Below, piece by piece: positions 33,885-43,839 of a DNA stretch of 64,000 bases; positions within the stretch are counted from its first letter, which is position 1, and each line of letters opens with the position of its first letter. The stretch is from Haematococcus lacustris (taxonomy: Eukaryota; Chlorophyta; Chlorophyceae; Chlamydomonadales; Haematococcaceae), in assembly GCA_030144725.1 (NCBI GenBank), contig JASKMD010000008.1, positions 3,065,400 to 3,129,399 of the forward strand, given 5' to 3'. The notes under the pieces were generated by a model, which did not search any database, was not told where the DNA came from, and was given only the letters and a program-made list of their open reading frames with translations. The position numbers were made by a program, and so were the translations under genes.

Positions 33885-34231
33885 CACTCCTACAAATTAA
33901 TCCCTGCGTCCGTCCCTGCGTGTTTACCAACCTTGTCCGATCGGGCTAAAGTTTTAATAGATGGTAGTTTGCAAAAAATAAAACATATTTTGCAAGAAAC
34001 ATGTTTTGAAAAAATCAGCAGCTGTTGCGCTGTGGCCCGCAACCTATCCCTGCACTCATTCCTGCACTCTAGCCACAGGGCCACAGCGCAGCCGCCTTTG
34101 ATTTTTTTTAAATATTTATTCTCAAAAATATGTTTTATTTTCTGCAAACTACCATCTATCAAAATTTCAGCCCGATCGGACAAGGTCGGTCAACACGCAG
34201 GGACGGACGCAGGGATTACTTTGTAGGAGTG
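33885..34231. mobile_element. 347-bp mariner/Stowaway-like foldback element (MITE)
   Basis: The ends read CACTCCTACAAA and TTTGTAGGAGTG. The two halves are complementary for most of their length: TCCCTGCGTCCGTCCCTGCG on the left pairs with the right end, and the inner AACTACCATCTAT and GCGCTGTGGC stretches also pair. It is flanked by TA on both sides (33883-33884 and 34232-34233), the target of Tc1/mariner transposons. It has no coding capacity and is AT-rich at its centre. It sits 41 bp beyond the hAT-type element's target duplication. Confidence 0.85.
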
Positions 34232-34233
34232 TA

Positions 34234-35485
34234 AGCCGGGTGATACCTTAGTGTGCGCCGGCCCAGAAGGTGTATTGGGCGGAAGCGAGCAATGTTTCAA
34301 TCACCCCGTCTAGGCGCCCTGCACGCCCGGCAGGCATCGTTGGGTGTCGGCCGGACATTCCATTTGTGCACAACCAGCTTACTACGCTAGGTAGATGGGG
34401 TCACAGGGATGTGGCTCACCGTCTAAGAGAGACCCGTCTCGCCGCTGTGATTTGTTCTCGGGCACATGTGGCAGTACGCGAGCAAAGAATGCAATGGCAT
34501 ATTACCAACCCCATATTGGGAGCGCCTGACTTGAAGCCCTTCTAATATCATTTTTCAATGGTAACCGGTGTACGTTTACAACAGCTCGTTTTTGCTAGAA
34601 AGAGAGAATAGCAGAAGACACTGGCAACGTCTACATCACCAAACAACTCAGCGGCTCTTATCACCATGAGCACCATTAGCACCATTGGCAACCTTTGCAC
34701 CACTGCCATGCGCAACTGCAATGCAACTGCCGTGCGCATGTGGACTGTGGCAGTAACCACTTCCCTATTCCCTTTACAAAGTTCAGCAGTGCAACGCAAC
34801 ACAATGAGCCATCACTCGAGTGAGGAATATGGAATGTGTCAGCCGATGGTTCCATCAAAGCACTGCAGCAATATACACGGCATAGGCATCACTCTCACAA
34901 TGTACATGCGAATGAGGCGTCCCCATGCACATGAGCGGCCCACACTCCCACATGCAGGACCCAGTAATCCTGCAAGCTGCCAGACTGACACATCCTTCAG
35001 CATTACCAAATGACGTCAAGGGACATCAGCAGGCCAGGGGTGCAAAGTGGCACACATGATCCATTGCATGAGACTGTTGCATATCCCTATGTTGCCAAAT
35101 AGTGTGAGATCTGCCCAAGACCCATACGCCATGCAAGCCCCATGTTGACGCGCGTGTGTAGGTGCTGTCCTGAGAGCTCCAGCTTTAGCTTCCCAGTGAG
35201 CTGTGCGCAGTGCTAATAAACACATTTGGGCAAATTGTGCTTACGAGTAAACCCCATGCCTGGCACCCAGGCAATTCGCTGTACCGGGTGACTGGGGGTA
35301 GCCGGCCTGCGGGCTGAGGGCCTCCTCACAGAGCCTGGGGGTGGACACCAAACTTTTCCCTCCTTTGCCCACAAGGCTGGATACAGGCTCAAACTGGCAT
35401 GGTCCAGGATCAGGCCTCTGAGGCTCAGCCTGCCAGGATGCCAGCAAGAGGTCAAAGCACGCTGCCTGCCACACCTGCCGGCCGC
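34234..35485. other. no gene recognised
   Basis: Open frames of up to about 115 codons exist but none has linked exons or a domain. It is the 3' side of the gene that ends at 35486 on minus. Confidence 0.4.
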
Positions 35486-36254
35486 TCAGAGTGGAGCTGC
35501 ACCACCCCCACTCGCAGTCACTGAGGAGGGGCTAGGGCTGGGGCTGTCCCTGCCGCTGCTGCTGCTCCCACCTCCCAAAGCAGGGCCTGGCGCAGCACTG
35601 GGCGAGGGGCTGGCGGCTGAGGTGGGGCTGGGGCTCAGGGAGGGGCGCTGGGCAGGTGAGGAGGGGCTGCTGGGGCTGCTGGGTGAGCTTGACGTGGAGC
35701 TGGGGGAGGGGGAGGAGGAGGAAGCAGAGGGGGAAGGGGAGGACAGGGGTGCAAATGCAGAGGGGGAAGAGGGGGAAAGGGGGCCTTGGGAGGAAGCTGA
35801 AGGTGAAGGGGAGGAGGTGGGTGGGGAAGAAGGGGAAGAGGGAGAAGGGGAAGAAGGGGAAGAAGGGGAAGAAGGGGGAGAAGGGGGAGAAGGGGGAGAA
35901 GGGGAGGGGGTGGTGAGGGGTGAGGCAGTGGTGCCAGCCCTGGGAGGAGAAGGACTGGATCCAGGGCTGGTAGTCAAATTCGCTGCAGGAGACTGCGTGC
36001 GGGGGCTGCTGCTGCTATTGCTTGTTGGGCTGGGGCTGGGGCTGGGGCTGGGGCTGGGGCTGGATGTGTTGGCTGGGGGTGCTGGAGAAGGACTTCTGCT
36101 GGCATTGGTTGGGAGTTGGGAGTTGCTGGGGCTGGGGGAGGTGGCGTTGAAGGAGGGAGGGCTGGCTGACGTGTTTGCAGCAGATGATGGGCTGGGGCTG
36201 CTGCTGCTGTTCCTGGCAGCGGATGGCGGGCTGAGCGTGGTGTTGCCTGTGCCG

Positions 36255-36297
<43 letters not shown>

Positions 36298-39200
36298 AGG
36301 TGGTGTTAGCGGGCAGGGAGCCAGCTGGTGGGAAGGAGACAGGCGTGCCAGGGGGGGCGGCCAGGGCGCTGACCACCTGGGGGGCCTGCTGCAGGGTCGG
36401 GGGCAGCTCTGCACAGGCACAGGCAGCAGCAGCAGCAGCAGTAGCAGCAGCAGCAGGGTACAGGCAGGAGTAGAAGCAGAGTGCGGCTGCTGTTATGTGT
36501 CAGCACCCAGTGAAAGCCGGTAAGCAGCAGCAACGGCAGCGGCACTCTTGACCTCAGCCTGGCAGCTGCCCCTGCCTGCCTAGCATGGCTCCCCCCTCCC
36601 GCCCCCTCAACCCACTAAGGCTCCCTTTCTACCCAACCCCTTCGCCACCCCCCTGCTTACGTGGCAGCAGCGTCTGCACAGACTGCCGGTCCTGGGACGC
36701 TGCCACGGCGATGGCGCTGCTGAAGGCATTGAGCTGTGCACCTCCTGCCGCTGCTGCCAGGGTGGCTGCGCTGGTGAAGGCCTGCTGGGCGCCAAAGGCA
36801 GGAGCGCGGGTCACGGCGGTGGCTAGCGCCCGGGACGTCTGGCCCGGGTCCTGCAGGGCAAGACAGCAGGCGCACAGGGGCAGGGGGTGGAAGGCGGGGG
36901 CAGGGGCGGGGGCAGGGGATGGAAGGCGGGGCAGGGGCAGGGGATGGAAGGTGGGGGCAGGGGCAGGGGATGGAAGGTGGGGGTAGGGGCAGGGGATGGA
37001 AGGTGGGGGCAGGGGCCTGGGCCAGGGCCAGGGGCAGGGGCAGGGCACCCACCCTGGTGTACGCCTGGGCAATGGACGTGGACACAGTTGTGCTGACCCC
37101 GTCACAGTTGTAGCTGACGCTGATGGCCACCGCAATGGCTGTGCCGTCACCACTGGCGGCCGCATTGGCCACAGCAGTGGCGGTGCCGCTTCCAGCAGCC
37201 GCGCTGGCCGCTGCGGTCTGAAGCAAACTGCGCCGCCCTGCACAAGGCGGCATGGCAGCAGGCTGAGCCGCTGAGGGTGATGATGAGAGGGCTGAGGGTA
37301 AGCTTGGTCAGGGTGCGGGTGGCAGGGGGCTGAGCTGGGCCAGGGGAGGGGGAGGGGGACGGCGCCCTCAGTGGAGCAGCATCAGGAGTGCTGGAGGCAG
37401 CCAAAGCCCAGAGTCGGCCTAGAGCCAGCCCAGACAGCCATACAGCATCCAGGCCAGTGGCAGCAGGCTGGCCACCATCTCAGTGCTGCCAGTGGTGTCA
37501 GCCTCATCATAACATGTCGGGAGCGAAAACGGCATTGCTTCAGACCAGTGTTTTTCTTGTCACGCTATACATAGCGTTCGCTATGAAATTGCAGGTTTTC
37601 GAGATCGCTTTGCGCCATGAAATGGTCGCTTTGTCAAGTGCGCTATCACGCATCGCGCTATGGAAGGCGATTTTCGACCGGCGTTTTTGCAAAATTCTCG
37701 CTGTATTGTTGACTTCAACCGTGAATTTCCCCTTGCCCCCTTGCCCCCTTGCCCCCTTGCCCCCTTTGCCCCTTGCCCCCCTGCCCCCCCTGCCCCCCTG
37801 CCCCCCTGCCCCCTTTGCCCCCGCCGCCTCAGCCGCTTCTGGCCTCCTGCCTACAGCTGACCTAGGAAGGGGAAGGTGAAGCCCAGCCTGGCCAGCAGCG
37901 CCCCAAAGCCGCCAAAGTCCAGGAAGGGGCGGGGCAGGCCTGCGGGGCGCGGGGCAGCAGGGAGGGGCCAGGGGCTGTGACCTAGGTGTATGGGCGTGTG
38001 AGGATAGAGGCGCGCCTACACCCACACAGCCTGCGTGTCCTGCCTGGCCCAGCCATACTGCAGAGCAGCACACACTGCTGGAAGCACTGCTCGGATCACA
38101 CACTGGTCAGAGCAGCACACACTGCAGGTTGGTACACACTGCTCACAGCACTGCTCAAAGCACTGCTCAGCACAATTTACAGCAGCACACACTGCAAAGC
38201 ACCAGGGGAGGGCAGGGGGGGAGCTCCCCCTGCCCCCCTGCCCCCCTGCCCCGCGCCTCCCCTGCCCCACTCACTGGGCAGCAGGTCCTGCTGCAGCCTG
38301 GGCTGCTGCTGCACCGCCGTCTGCAGGGCGCTGGCAAACACCTGCGGGGCCTGACCTCCCTGGCTCTGGGCTGACGCCGTCACGGCGGTCAGGGCCGCAG
38401 CCGGCACCGTGCCCCCGCTCTGGGTGAAGGCAAAGGCCAGCGCCCTCTGGGTGTTGTCGGGGTTCTGCGGGAAGGGGTGCGGGGGGAGGGGAGGCGGCCA
38501 GGGGTTGGGGGCAACTTTGACCCCAGGGGGTGCGGGGGGGGGGGTGGGGGGCACAGCCTGATTCAGCTGGACCTGCCAGGCCGGAGAGCGCTGCGAGAAT
38601 GGTGATGTGGCTGGGGTGCATAGGGGACGGAAGGGTGTGCTAAATGCTGTAGCAGGTGCAAGGGCCTGCTTGCATGCACATTCAAAATCCCAGCTAATAT
38701 TCAGAGCTGAAGAAGGAACACCGACGCACACAAGGGCATGCAAGCATGGGCATGGCAGGCAGTCAGGAGCACATGGCGGTGTGGAGCTGAGCTGGCAATG
38801 GCATGGTCAGGCGTGCCATGTGAAGGCATGGCAAAGGGCATGGTGCGGGCACCGCTACCCAAGGTGGAGCAGGCACCCAGGCGGGGGGCGCCACGCACCG
38901 TCCTGGCTGCCTGGGCCAGCCCTTGCGCCACGGCATCACTCCTTCCCTGCAAAGAGTCACACATTACACATCATGTGCAATAGTACCAAGAGCCTCCAGA
39001 TGTTGGCTACGACCCCACCCTGCCCACCTTTAGCCTTGTGCAGCATGCTTTGACCCCACCCTTCAGCCTGAAACTTGGCTGTGGCTTCAGCGCATGCCTT
39101 TGCCCAAACTGTCTGTTATACCCCAGCCCACCCAACCCTATACATGCGGCTGGATGACATCCCCACAACACAAGCTCCCTGGACCCTGCCGCTTTACCCT

Positions 39201-40222
39201 CCTCCACACCCTCATGCTGCAGCAGACTCACTCACTCAGCCAGCCCACCAAGAGCCAAAGCAAGGCCCAGGGCAAGGCTGCTAAAGCCAAGCCAGCACCG
39301 CAGCCAGGCAGGTGGCTGGACAGTGACTGCAATGCAGCGCTGAACATGCAGCGCATTGGGGAGAGCAAGTGGCGCCCACTGGAGCTGTGCTACTGGCCAG
39401 AGCAGGGAGCGCTGCCAGCCAACGGCAAGGAGTACCCTGGCCTGGGCTACAAGCGGCTGCGAGACAAGCCACACACAGCCCAGCAGCAGCAGGCTGCTGA
39501 GGCACAGTAGTGTGTGCCCCCCCCCATCAGAGCTGTCGTCAGCTTACGCTTAGTGCATGTTTTGTCATGCCAACTCTATACATTGCCCTGTCACAGGGGT
39601 CAGGCAATGCTGTAGGTGGTAGGCGACCATGACCATGTGTATGCCATGTATAGGTCATGTGCATGCCATGCGATGGGAACTCCACACAGACAAAAACACT
39701 GTTTTGTAGTGGTTCACAATTAGTGTGTTCGACTGCAATGAAGGCTCAAGGTTGAGGGCCAAGGTGCTGCAGCAGACTCACGCAAGAGTAAGCGATGGAA
39801 ATAGCGATGGCTACGGCTGTCCCGCTCCCTTCGCTGGCTGCTTGCGCGACGGCGATGGCTACAGAGTCCGGCTGTTGCATCAGCTGCCGGGCCCACCTGC
39901 AGCCCAGGATTGTCGCCCAACCTTGTCACTTGTAACTTTGGAGGCTTGCTGACACCTTGCCGCGACTCCTATCATGATGCGTCAAGTCCGTCATTGCTCA
40001 CTACTCTAGTGCGCTGCCTAAGCTGTGTAATAAATGCCGTGCCGCGTCGCAAACACTGATGCGCGCCGTCTGTCGTCGATGAGTCCCAATCAACCATCGC
40101 GCTGTGGGTTGAGCGCGTCACCTGCGAAGCCCTACAGCGTCATTGCAGCTGGGTACGGCGCCAGCCGCGGCAGCCGTGGCACTCAAAGAGACGATGACAG
40201 TCAGGAAGCTGAAAATATTCAT
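35486..40222 (-). CDS. secreted two-module Ala-rich protein with long Ser-Pro tail (gene 2)
   Basis: Eight minus-strand exons close in phase: 40122-40222, 39782-39896, 38899-38946, 38275-38464, 37862-37939, 37053-37237, 36661-36850 and 35486-36408, giving 609 residues. Exon 1 encodes a signal peptide (MNIFSFLTVIVSLSATAAAA) and VPSCNDAVGLR. Each of two modules has an Ala/Ile/Ser strand-like segment (GTAVAIAISIAYSC and GTAIAVAISVSYNC), then a 63-residue Ala/Gln-rich module encoded by an exon of exactly 190 nt (38275-38464 and 36661-36850), then an LPRPF or LPPTLQQAPQ linker. The last 290 residues are Ser-Pro repeats with many NxS/T sites, as in chlorophyte hydroxyproline-rich glycoproteins. The second intron is 835 nt and contains a Fanzor-like relic. 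Inferred role: glycosylated matrix or wall polymer. Confidence 0.75.
36880..37040. repeat. intronic G-rich minisatellite (GGGGCAGGGGATGGAAGGTG type)
   Basis: Four to five copies of a roughly 30-bp unit within the intron between exons 37053-37237 and 36661-36850 of the secreted two-module gene. The minus strand is C-rich, pyrimidine-like upstream of the acceptor. Confidence 0.75.
37735..37830. repeat. (CCCCCTTGC)n tract in an intron
   Basis: Imperfect copies of a 9-bp C-rich unit lie in the 624-nt intron between exons 37862-37939 and 37053-37237 of the secreted two-module gene. Confidence 0.75.
39215..39781 (+). mobile_element. Fanzor-like relic inserted in an intron, flanked by 17-bp direct repeats (copy 2)
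   Basis: On plus, about 39240-39510 encodes QGKAAKAKPAPQPGRWLDSD, then NAALNMQRIGESKW, ending GKEYPGLGYKRLRD and a Gln-rich tail with a stop at 39508-39510. It is the C-terminal end of a TnpB/Fanzor-like protein, with DSD where other copies have DRD. The element lies antisense inside the second intron of the secreted gene at 35486-40222. TGCTGCAGCAGACTCAC occurs exactly at both borders (39215-39231 and 39765-39781). On the minus strand this is the gene's splice-donor sequence, so the donor region was duplicated. Only the 3' end of the protein is present, so it is inactive. Confidence 0.65.
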
Positions 40223-40469
40223 AGCGGTGTTCTGAGAGCCAAGTAAGCGAGGCCGAGGCCAAACAAGGAATGGTGCTCTCATTTTTGCTCATACTTCCCC
40301 ACGGCTGTTTCCACGACTGCGCCACCTGCGCCACCTGCGCCACCTGCCGGAAACTTCGTGGGCTATGCACAATAAGGCCACGCATCGGGCTGGCCGGCGA
40401 CTTCCGGGCATCTATTGGCGCAACTGATGACACAGTCCGTGTGGCATCGTCTCTAATGGGCTTTCCTGC

Positions 40470-40615
40470 CTGAGCCATCATTGATCAGCAAGCACTAGCA
40501 AACAAATTGTTGAAGTTATCCTCGGAACCTCCATTCTCGACGCGATGCGTGTCGTAAATGTACGTGTGGCTTACGGCTGGGTCGTCGAGTTTCCCACAGC
40601 TGCCACCTGTAGGCG
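40470..40615 (-). pseudogene. decayed copy of the first exon of the neighbouring paralogue
   Basis: The minus strand here matches the 5' region and first exon of the gene at 43840-46823 (positions about 46750-46900), including GACACGCATCGCG and the start codon. The reading begins MEVPRITSTICLLVL, like MEGPRMTSTICLLVL in the intact gene, but one base is missing soon after, giving a stop three codons later. It lies about 250 bp upstream of the signal-peptide exon used by the gene at 35486-40222. It is thus a leftover first exon from the duplication that made the pair. Confidence 0.65.
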
Positions 40616-40861
40616 TAGATGAGCAATGAGTTGACAGTTATATCGGCTTCGCACTGACTTCAGTGCTGGGTTCAGGTGAAGTCGCGGGGTCGGTAGGGTT
40701 CAGCAGTCGTGGAACAGTGAGCACACACTACCTACACTGAAAGGCATCGACAGGCACCGAGACCTAATGACGTTCGTACCCCCACCCCCTGACGAGGGTG
40801 GGGCGAGATGTTGGCATTAAACACATGCTCTGCTGTAAGCAACAGCTTAAGCATTGCCTAG

Positions 40862-41385
40862 TGCACACATGCTGCTGTGCTACAGGCTGCTGGGCTTGAG
40901 CCTTGGGGGCTCGGTCTTGCCGTTTCTTGAAGCCTAGGCCGGGGTACTCCTTGTCCTTGGCAGGAGCCGCTCCTCGGTCTTTACAACTGCACAGCTGCAG
41001 TGGGCGCCACTTGCTCTCCCCTGCCCGCTGGAGGTTGAGGGCTGCGTTGCAGTCCCTGTCCACCCATTTGCCAAGGTCCCCAGGGGTAGCCTGGTGCAGC
41101 TGTAGGCACCACATGAGCCCCCGCACTGGCACCTCAAACCGCTTGCTCCAGGCTGACCGCAACAAGCGGTTCTGCACCTGACCTGGCTAGGGCTCCAACC
41201 TTCAAGCCTGGCGGGCTTGCTGCGGTCCAGCTCCTCCTCACAGGGCTGGGGGCTGTTCATAGTTGAGCTGACCCTGTTGGTGCGGAATTCATCCACAGTC
41301 ACCACCTTGCCTGGCACCCTGTCCGTTGGCCTGCCGCTGTTGGGCCTCTCGACCACCTTGTGGCACGCATGCAGCACGGCCTTGG
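40862..41385 (-). pseudogene. Fanzor-like C-terminal half (copy 3), frameshifted
   Basis: On minus, about 41370-41190 encodes KVVTVDEFRTNRVSSTMNSP and QPCEEELDRSKPARLEGW. After a frame change, 41177-40870 encodes QNRLLRSAWSKRFEVPVRGL, MWCLQLHQATP, GKWVDRDCNAALNLQRAGES and GKEYPGLGFKKRQDRAPK. VDEFRT and the RD.NAA.N box are arranged as in Fanzor/TnpB C-termini, with Cys residues between them that may be remnants of the zinc ribbon. This is the longest copy in the window. The frame change near 41180 and the absent N-terminus make it non-functional as it stands. Confidence 0.6.
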
Positions 41386-41394
41386 CCCCCCACC

Positions 41395-41480
41395 CACCCC
41401 GGGTGCTCGGGCTTGCAGCTTCTTGAAGCCCAGGCTAGGGTACTCCTTGCCCTTGGCAGGAGCTCGTGCTTGGTGCCGGA
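41395..41480 (-). pseudogene. Fanzor-like tail fragment (copy 4)
   Basis: A short minus-strand piece reads APAKGKEYPSLGFKKLQARA, the C-terminal tail of the same protein family. It is directly upstream of copy 3 in the same orientation, so two truncated copies are in tandem. Confidence 0.5.
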
Positions 41481-41904
41481 TCAGGATTGGAATCAGGACT
41501 GGCAAGCAGGATCAGCAGCTAGAAGTGTCAGCCAGGATCGGCAGCCAGGAGCAGCAGCTTGGAGCGACAGCCAAGATTGACAGCCAAGAGGAGCAGCCAG
41601 GAGACAAGGGGTTCCACCCCCCTGCACCCAATACACAGCCCAAGCGCAAGCACGCCCCTTGCTTGCTGCAGATCTCACGACTGCACCCAGCACCTGTGCG
41701 CCCTTCCCCTTCCTCCCACATCACTCAGACCACTCGCCTCCTTTGGAAGCTCCTAATCACATGCTTGTGCTGACACCTGCTACAACAACTGCCCTTTGAT
41801 AGTGCCCTTTGGGAGTGCCCTTTGGAAGTGCCATCGCCCTTTGGTCGGAGTGCCCTTTGGGAGTGCGACAGTGAGTGACATCGCCTCTCTATAAGTAGGT
41901 GGCA

Positions 41905-42308
41905 CAAGTGGCGCCCACTGGAGCTGTGCTACTGGCCAGACCAGGGAGCGCTGCCAGCCAAGGGCAAGGAGTACCCTGGCCTGGGCTACAAGCGGCTGCG
42001 AGACAAGCCACACACAGCCCAGCAGCAGCAGCCTGCTGAGGCACAGTAGTGTGTGCCCCCCCCCATCAGAGCTGTCGTCAGCTTACGCTTAGTGCATGTT
42101 TTGTCATGCCAACTCTATACATTGCCCTGTCACAGGGGTCAGGCAATGCTGTAGGTGGTAGGCGACCATGACCATGTGTATGCCATGTATAGGTCATGTG
42201 CATGCCATGCGATGGGAACTCCACACAGACAAAAACACTGTTTTGTAGTGGTTCACAATTAGTGTGTTCGACTGCAATGAAGGCTCAAGGTTGAGGGCCA
42301 AGGTGCTG
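41905..42308 (+). repeat. 404-bp near-identical copy of 39366-39769 (Fanzor-like 3' end, copy 5)
   Basis: The segment matches 39366-39769 without indels at a constant offset of 2,539 bp. Only a few substitutions are visible, for example GACCAGGG for GAGCAGGG near the start. It begins inside the coding tail (WRPLELCYWPDQ) and includes the stop and the 3' flank to AAGGTGCTG. The shared right border marks the element's 3' end. The left border is a truncation within the coding region. Confidence 0.85.
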
Positions 42309-42729
42309 GTCGTGACACTTGTTTTACAATGCATGAAGTCTGGCTTGCAACCAACCGCCTATACATATCCATGCACCTGTAACGCCTTTGACCTTAGAAG
42401 CTCAACACATGGCTGGACGCACTTCATGCAATGAGGATGAAAGAATCGCAGAATGCAGTTCCTGGCCTGGCCTGGCCTGTTCCTTGCCTGGCTCCATATG
42501 TGCCCCCTGGCTGCACATTGTTCTCAGCTCGCTGCATGGACTGGTTCCAACATTATATATATTACATTGGCTCATGCCACCAGTGCAGGAACTTGCAGCC
42601 TCAGCTCCGTAGGCTGTAGGGAGTTCAGGGAGTTCAGGGAATGGCTGACATCGGCTCGTACTCCCAGTAGCTTGTAATCACATGCTTGTGCTGCCACCTA
42701 TTACATCCGTGAGAACTTGCCAAGGAGGC

Positions 42730-43037
42730 TCAACCAAACAGGTTGAAGCCCCCAACAAGGCCCTGGCCTCCTGGAGTTCCTTGTCCTCCAGGTTGAGGGG
42801 AGGAGGAGGGGAAGAAGGAGGGCAACCCAAAAGGAAGGGTGGAGGGGGAGGAGGGAGGCGGTGAAGGGGAGGAGGAGGGGCCGAAGGTAGGGAAGGTTGA
42901 CAAGCCAAAGGGTTGTCCAGGGCCACCCCCTGGGAAACGAGCAGGTGGAGAGGACTGGCTGCTGGGCAAGCTGCCCAGGCTAGGTCCAGGCAAGAAGCCC
43001 CGCAGCTGGGGTGCCTGTTGAAAGGTGGTAGGAAGTT
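42730..43037 (-). CDS. orphan or alternative last exon of the secreted module family
   Basis: After an AG acceptor at 43038 the minus strand encodes LPTTFQQAPQLRGFLPGPSL, a Phe/Ser/Pro-rich stretch and a C-terminus ending GGFNLFG. The last exon of the gene at 43840-46823 encodes LPSTFQQAPQLRGFLPGAT and ends GGPNLFG, with the same acceptor phase. No module exon (190 nt) or signal peptide lies between the two last exons. The copy could therefore be used as an alternative terminal exon of that upstream gene, or be a leftover of a partial duplication. A TGTAA word on minus (42705-42701) lies 25 bases past the stop. Confidence 0.5.
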
Positions 43038-43496
43038 CTGCGGCAGGCAGGGCAAGCACAGCAGGTGATGACGCCTGGGGCGCGTTGCGTGGCATGGGGC
43101 CATCTGCAGGTGCAGGTCCTTGACAGCAGCAGCTGGTTGCGGGGGAGGCCCTGGCTCCTGACCCTGTTGGGCGCTACATGAGGTGCCACCACCCCGCCCC
43201 TGATGTTGCCCACTGCTGGAGCATAACAGAGGACATGTTCCTGAGCTTGCCAACGAAAGACCATCTGGGTGTCCATGCAGCGCCCAGTCAGCCGCCTAGG
43301 CTGTAGAGCACAGCCTGAGCTGAGTGTGTGGCAGCAGGCCTGGGTGAGGCCCGGTGCACAGTCACAAGAGGAGCAGCTGCTCTAGGCAGAGTGAAGCAGG
43401 CAGGGCCCCACACAGGCTGCATTAGGAGGCGTGGCCCTCAGGCCAGGGGCAGCTCCCTTGTGGCTTGTCAACCCTCACACATCCTTGCTTGCTTTC

Positions 43497-43554
43497 ACCA
43501 CCACCACCACCACCACCACCACCACCACCACCACCACCACCACCACCACCACCA
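43497..43554. repeat. (CCA)n trinucleotide microsatellite, about 19 units
   Basis: A perfect CAC/CCA tandem between the two homologous last exons at 42730-43037 and 43840-44354. Confidence 0.95.
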
Positions 43555-43839
43555 ATTACTACCACCTTGCATATGACCCAGTGACCCTGCAGCTGATACC
43601 AGACACTCCACTACGTTCCTCAACACACAACCACCAAGGACAACATCAAACGCAACATGTTCAAGACATCAACTTGAAAGAATAGCAAGCCAGGTAAATC
43701 TGTTTGACGCTCTTAGTTGCATTCCCACAGCGGACTTCCCCTCTCCAGCCAGGGATGCGCAGACTGCCTGACTTCATGGCCTACAAAGCACCTGGCCATG
43801 CGCCAGTAGCAGCCTTAGGTCGGCTAGTGTCCTTCCAGC

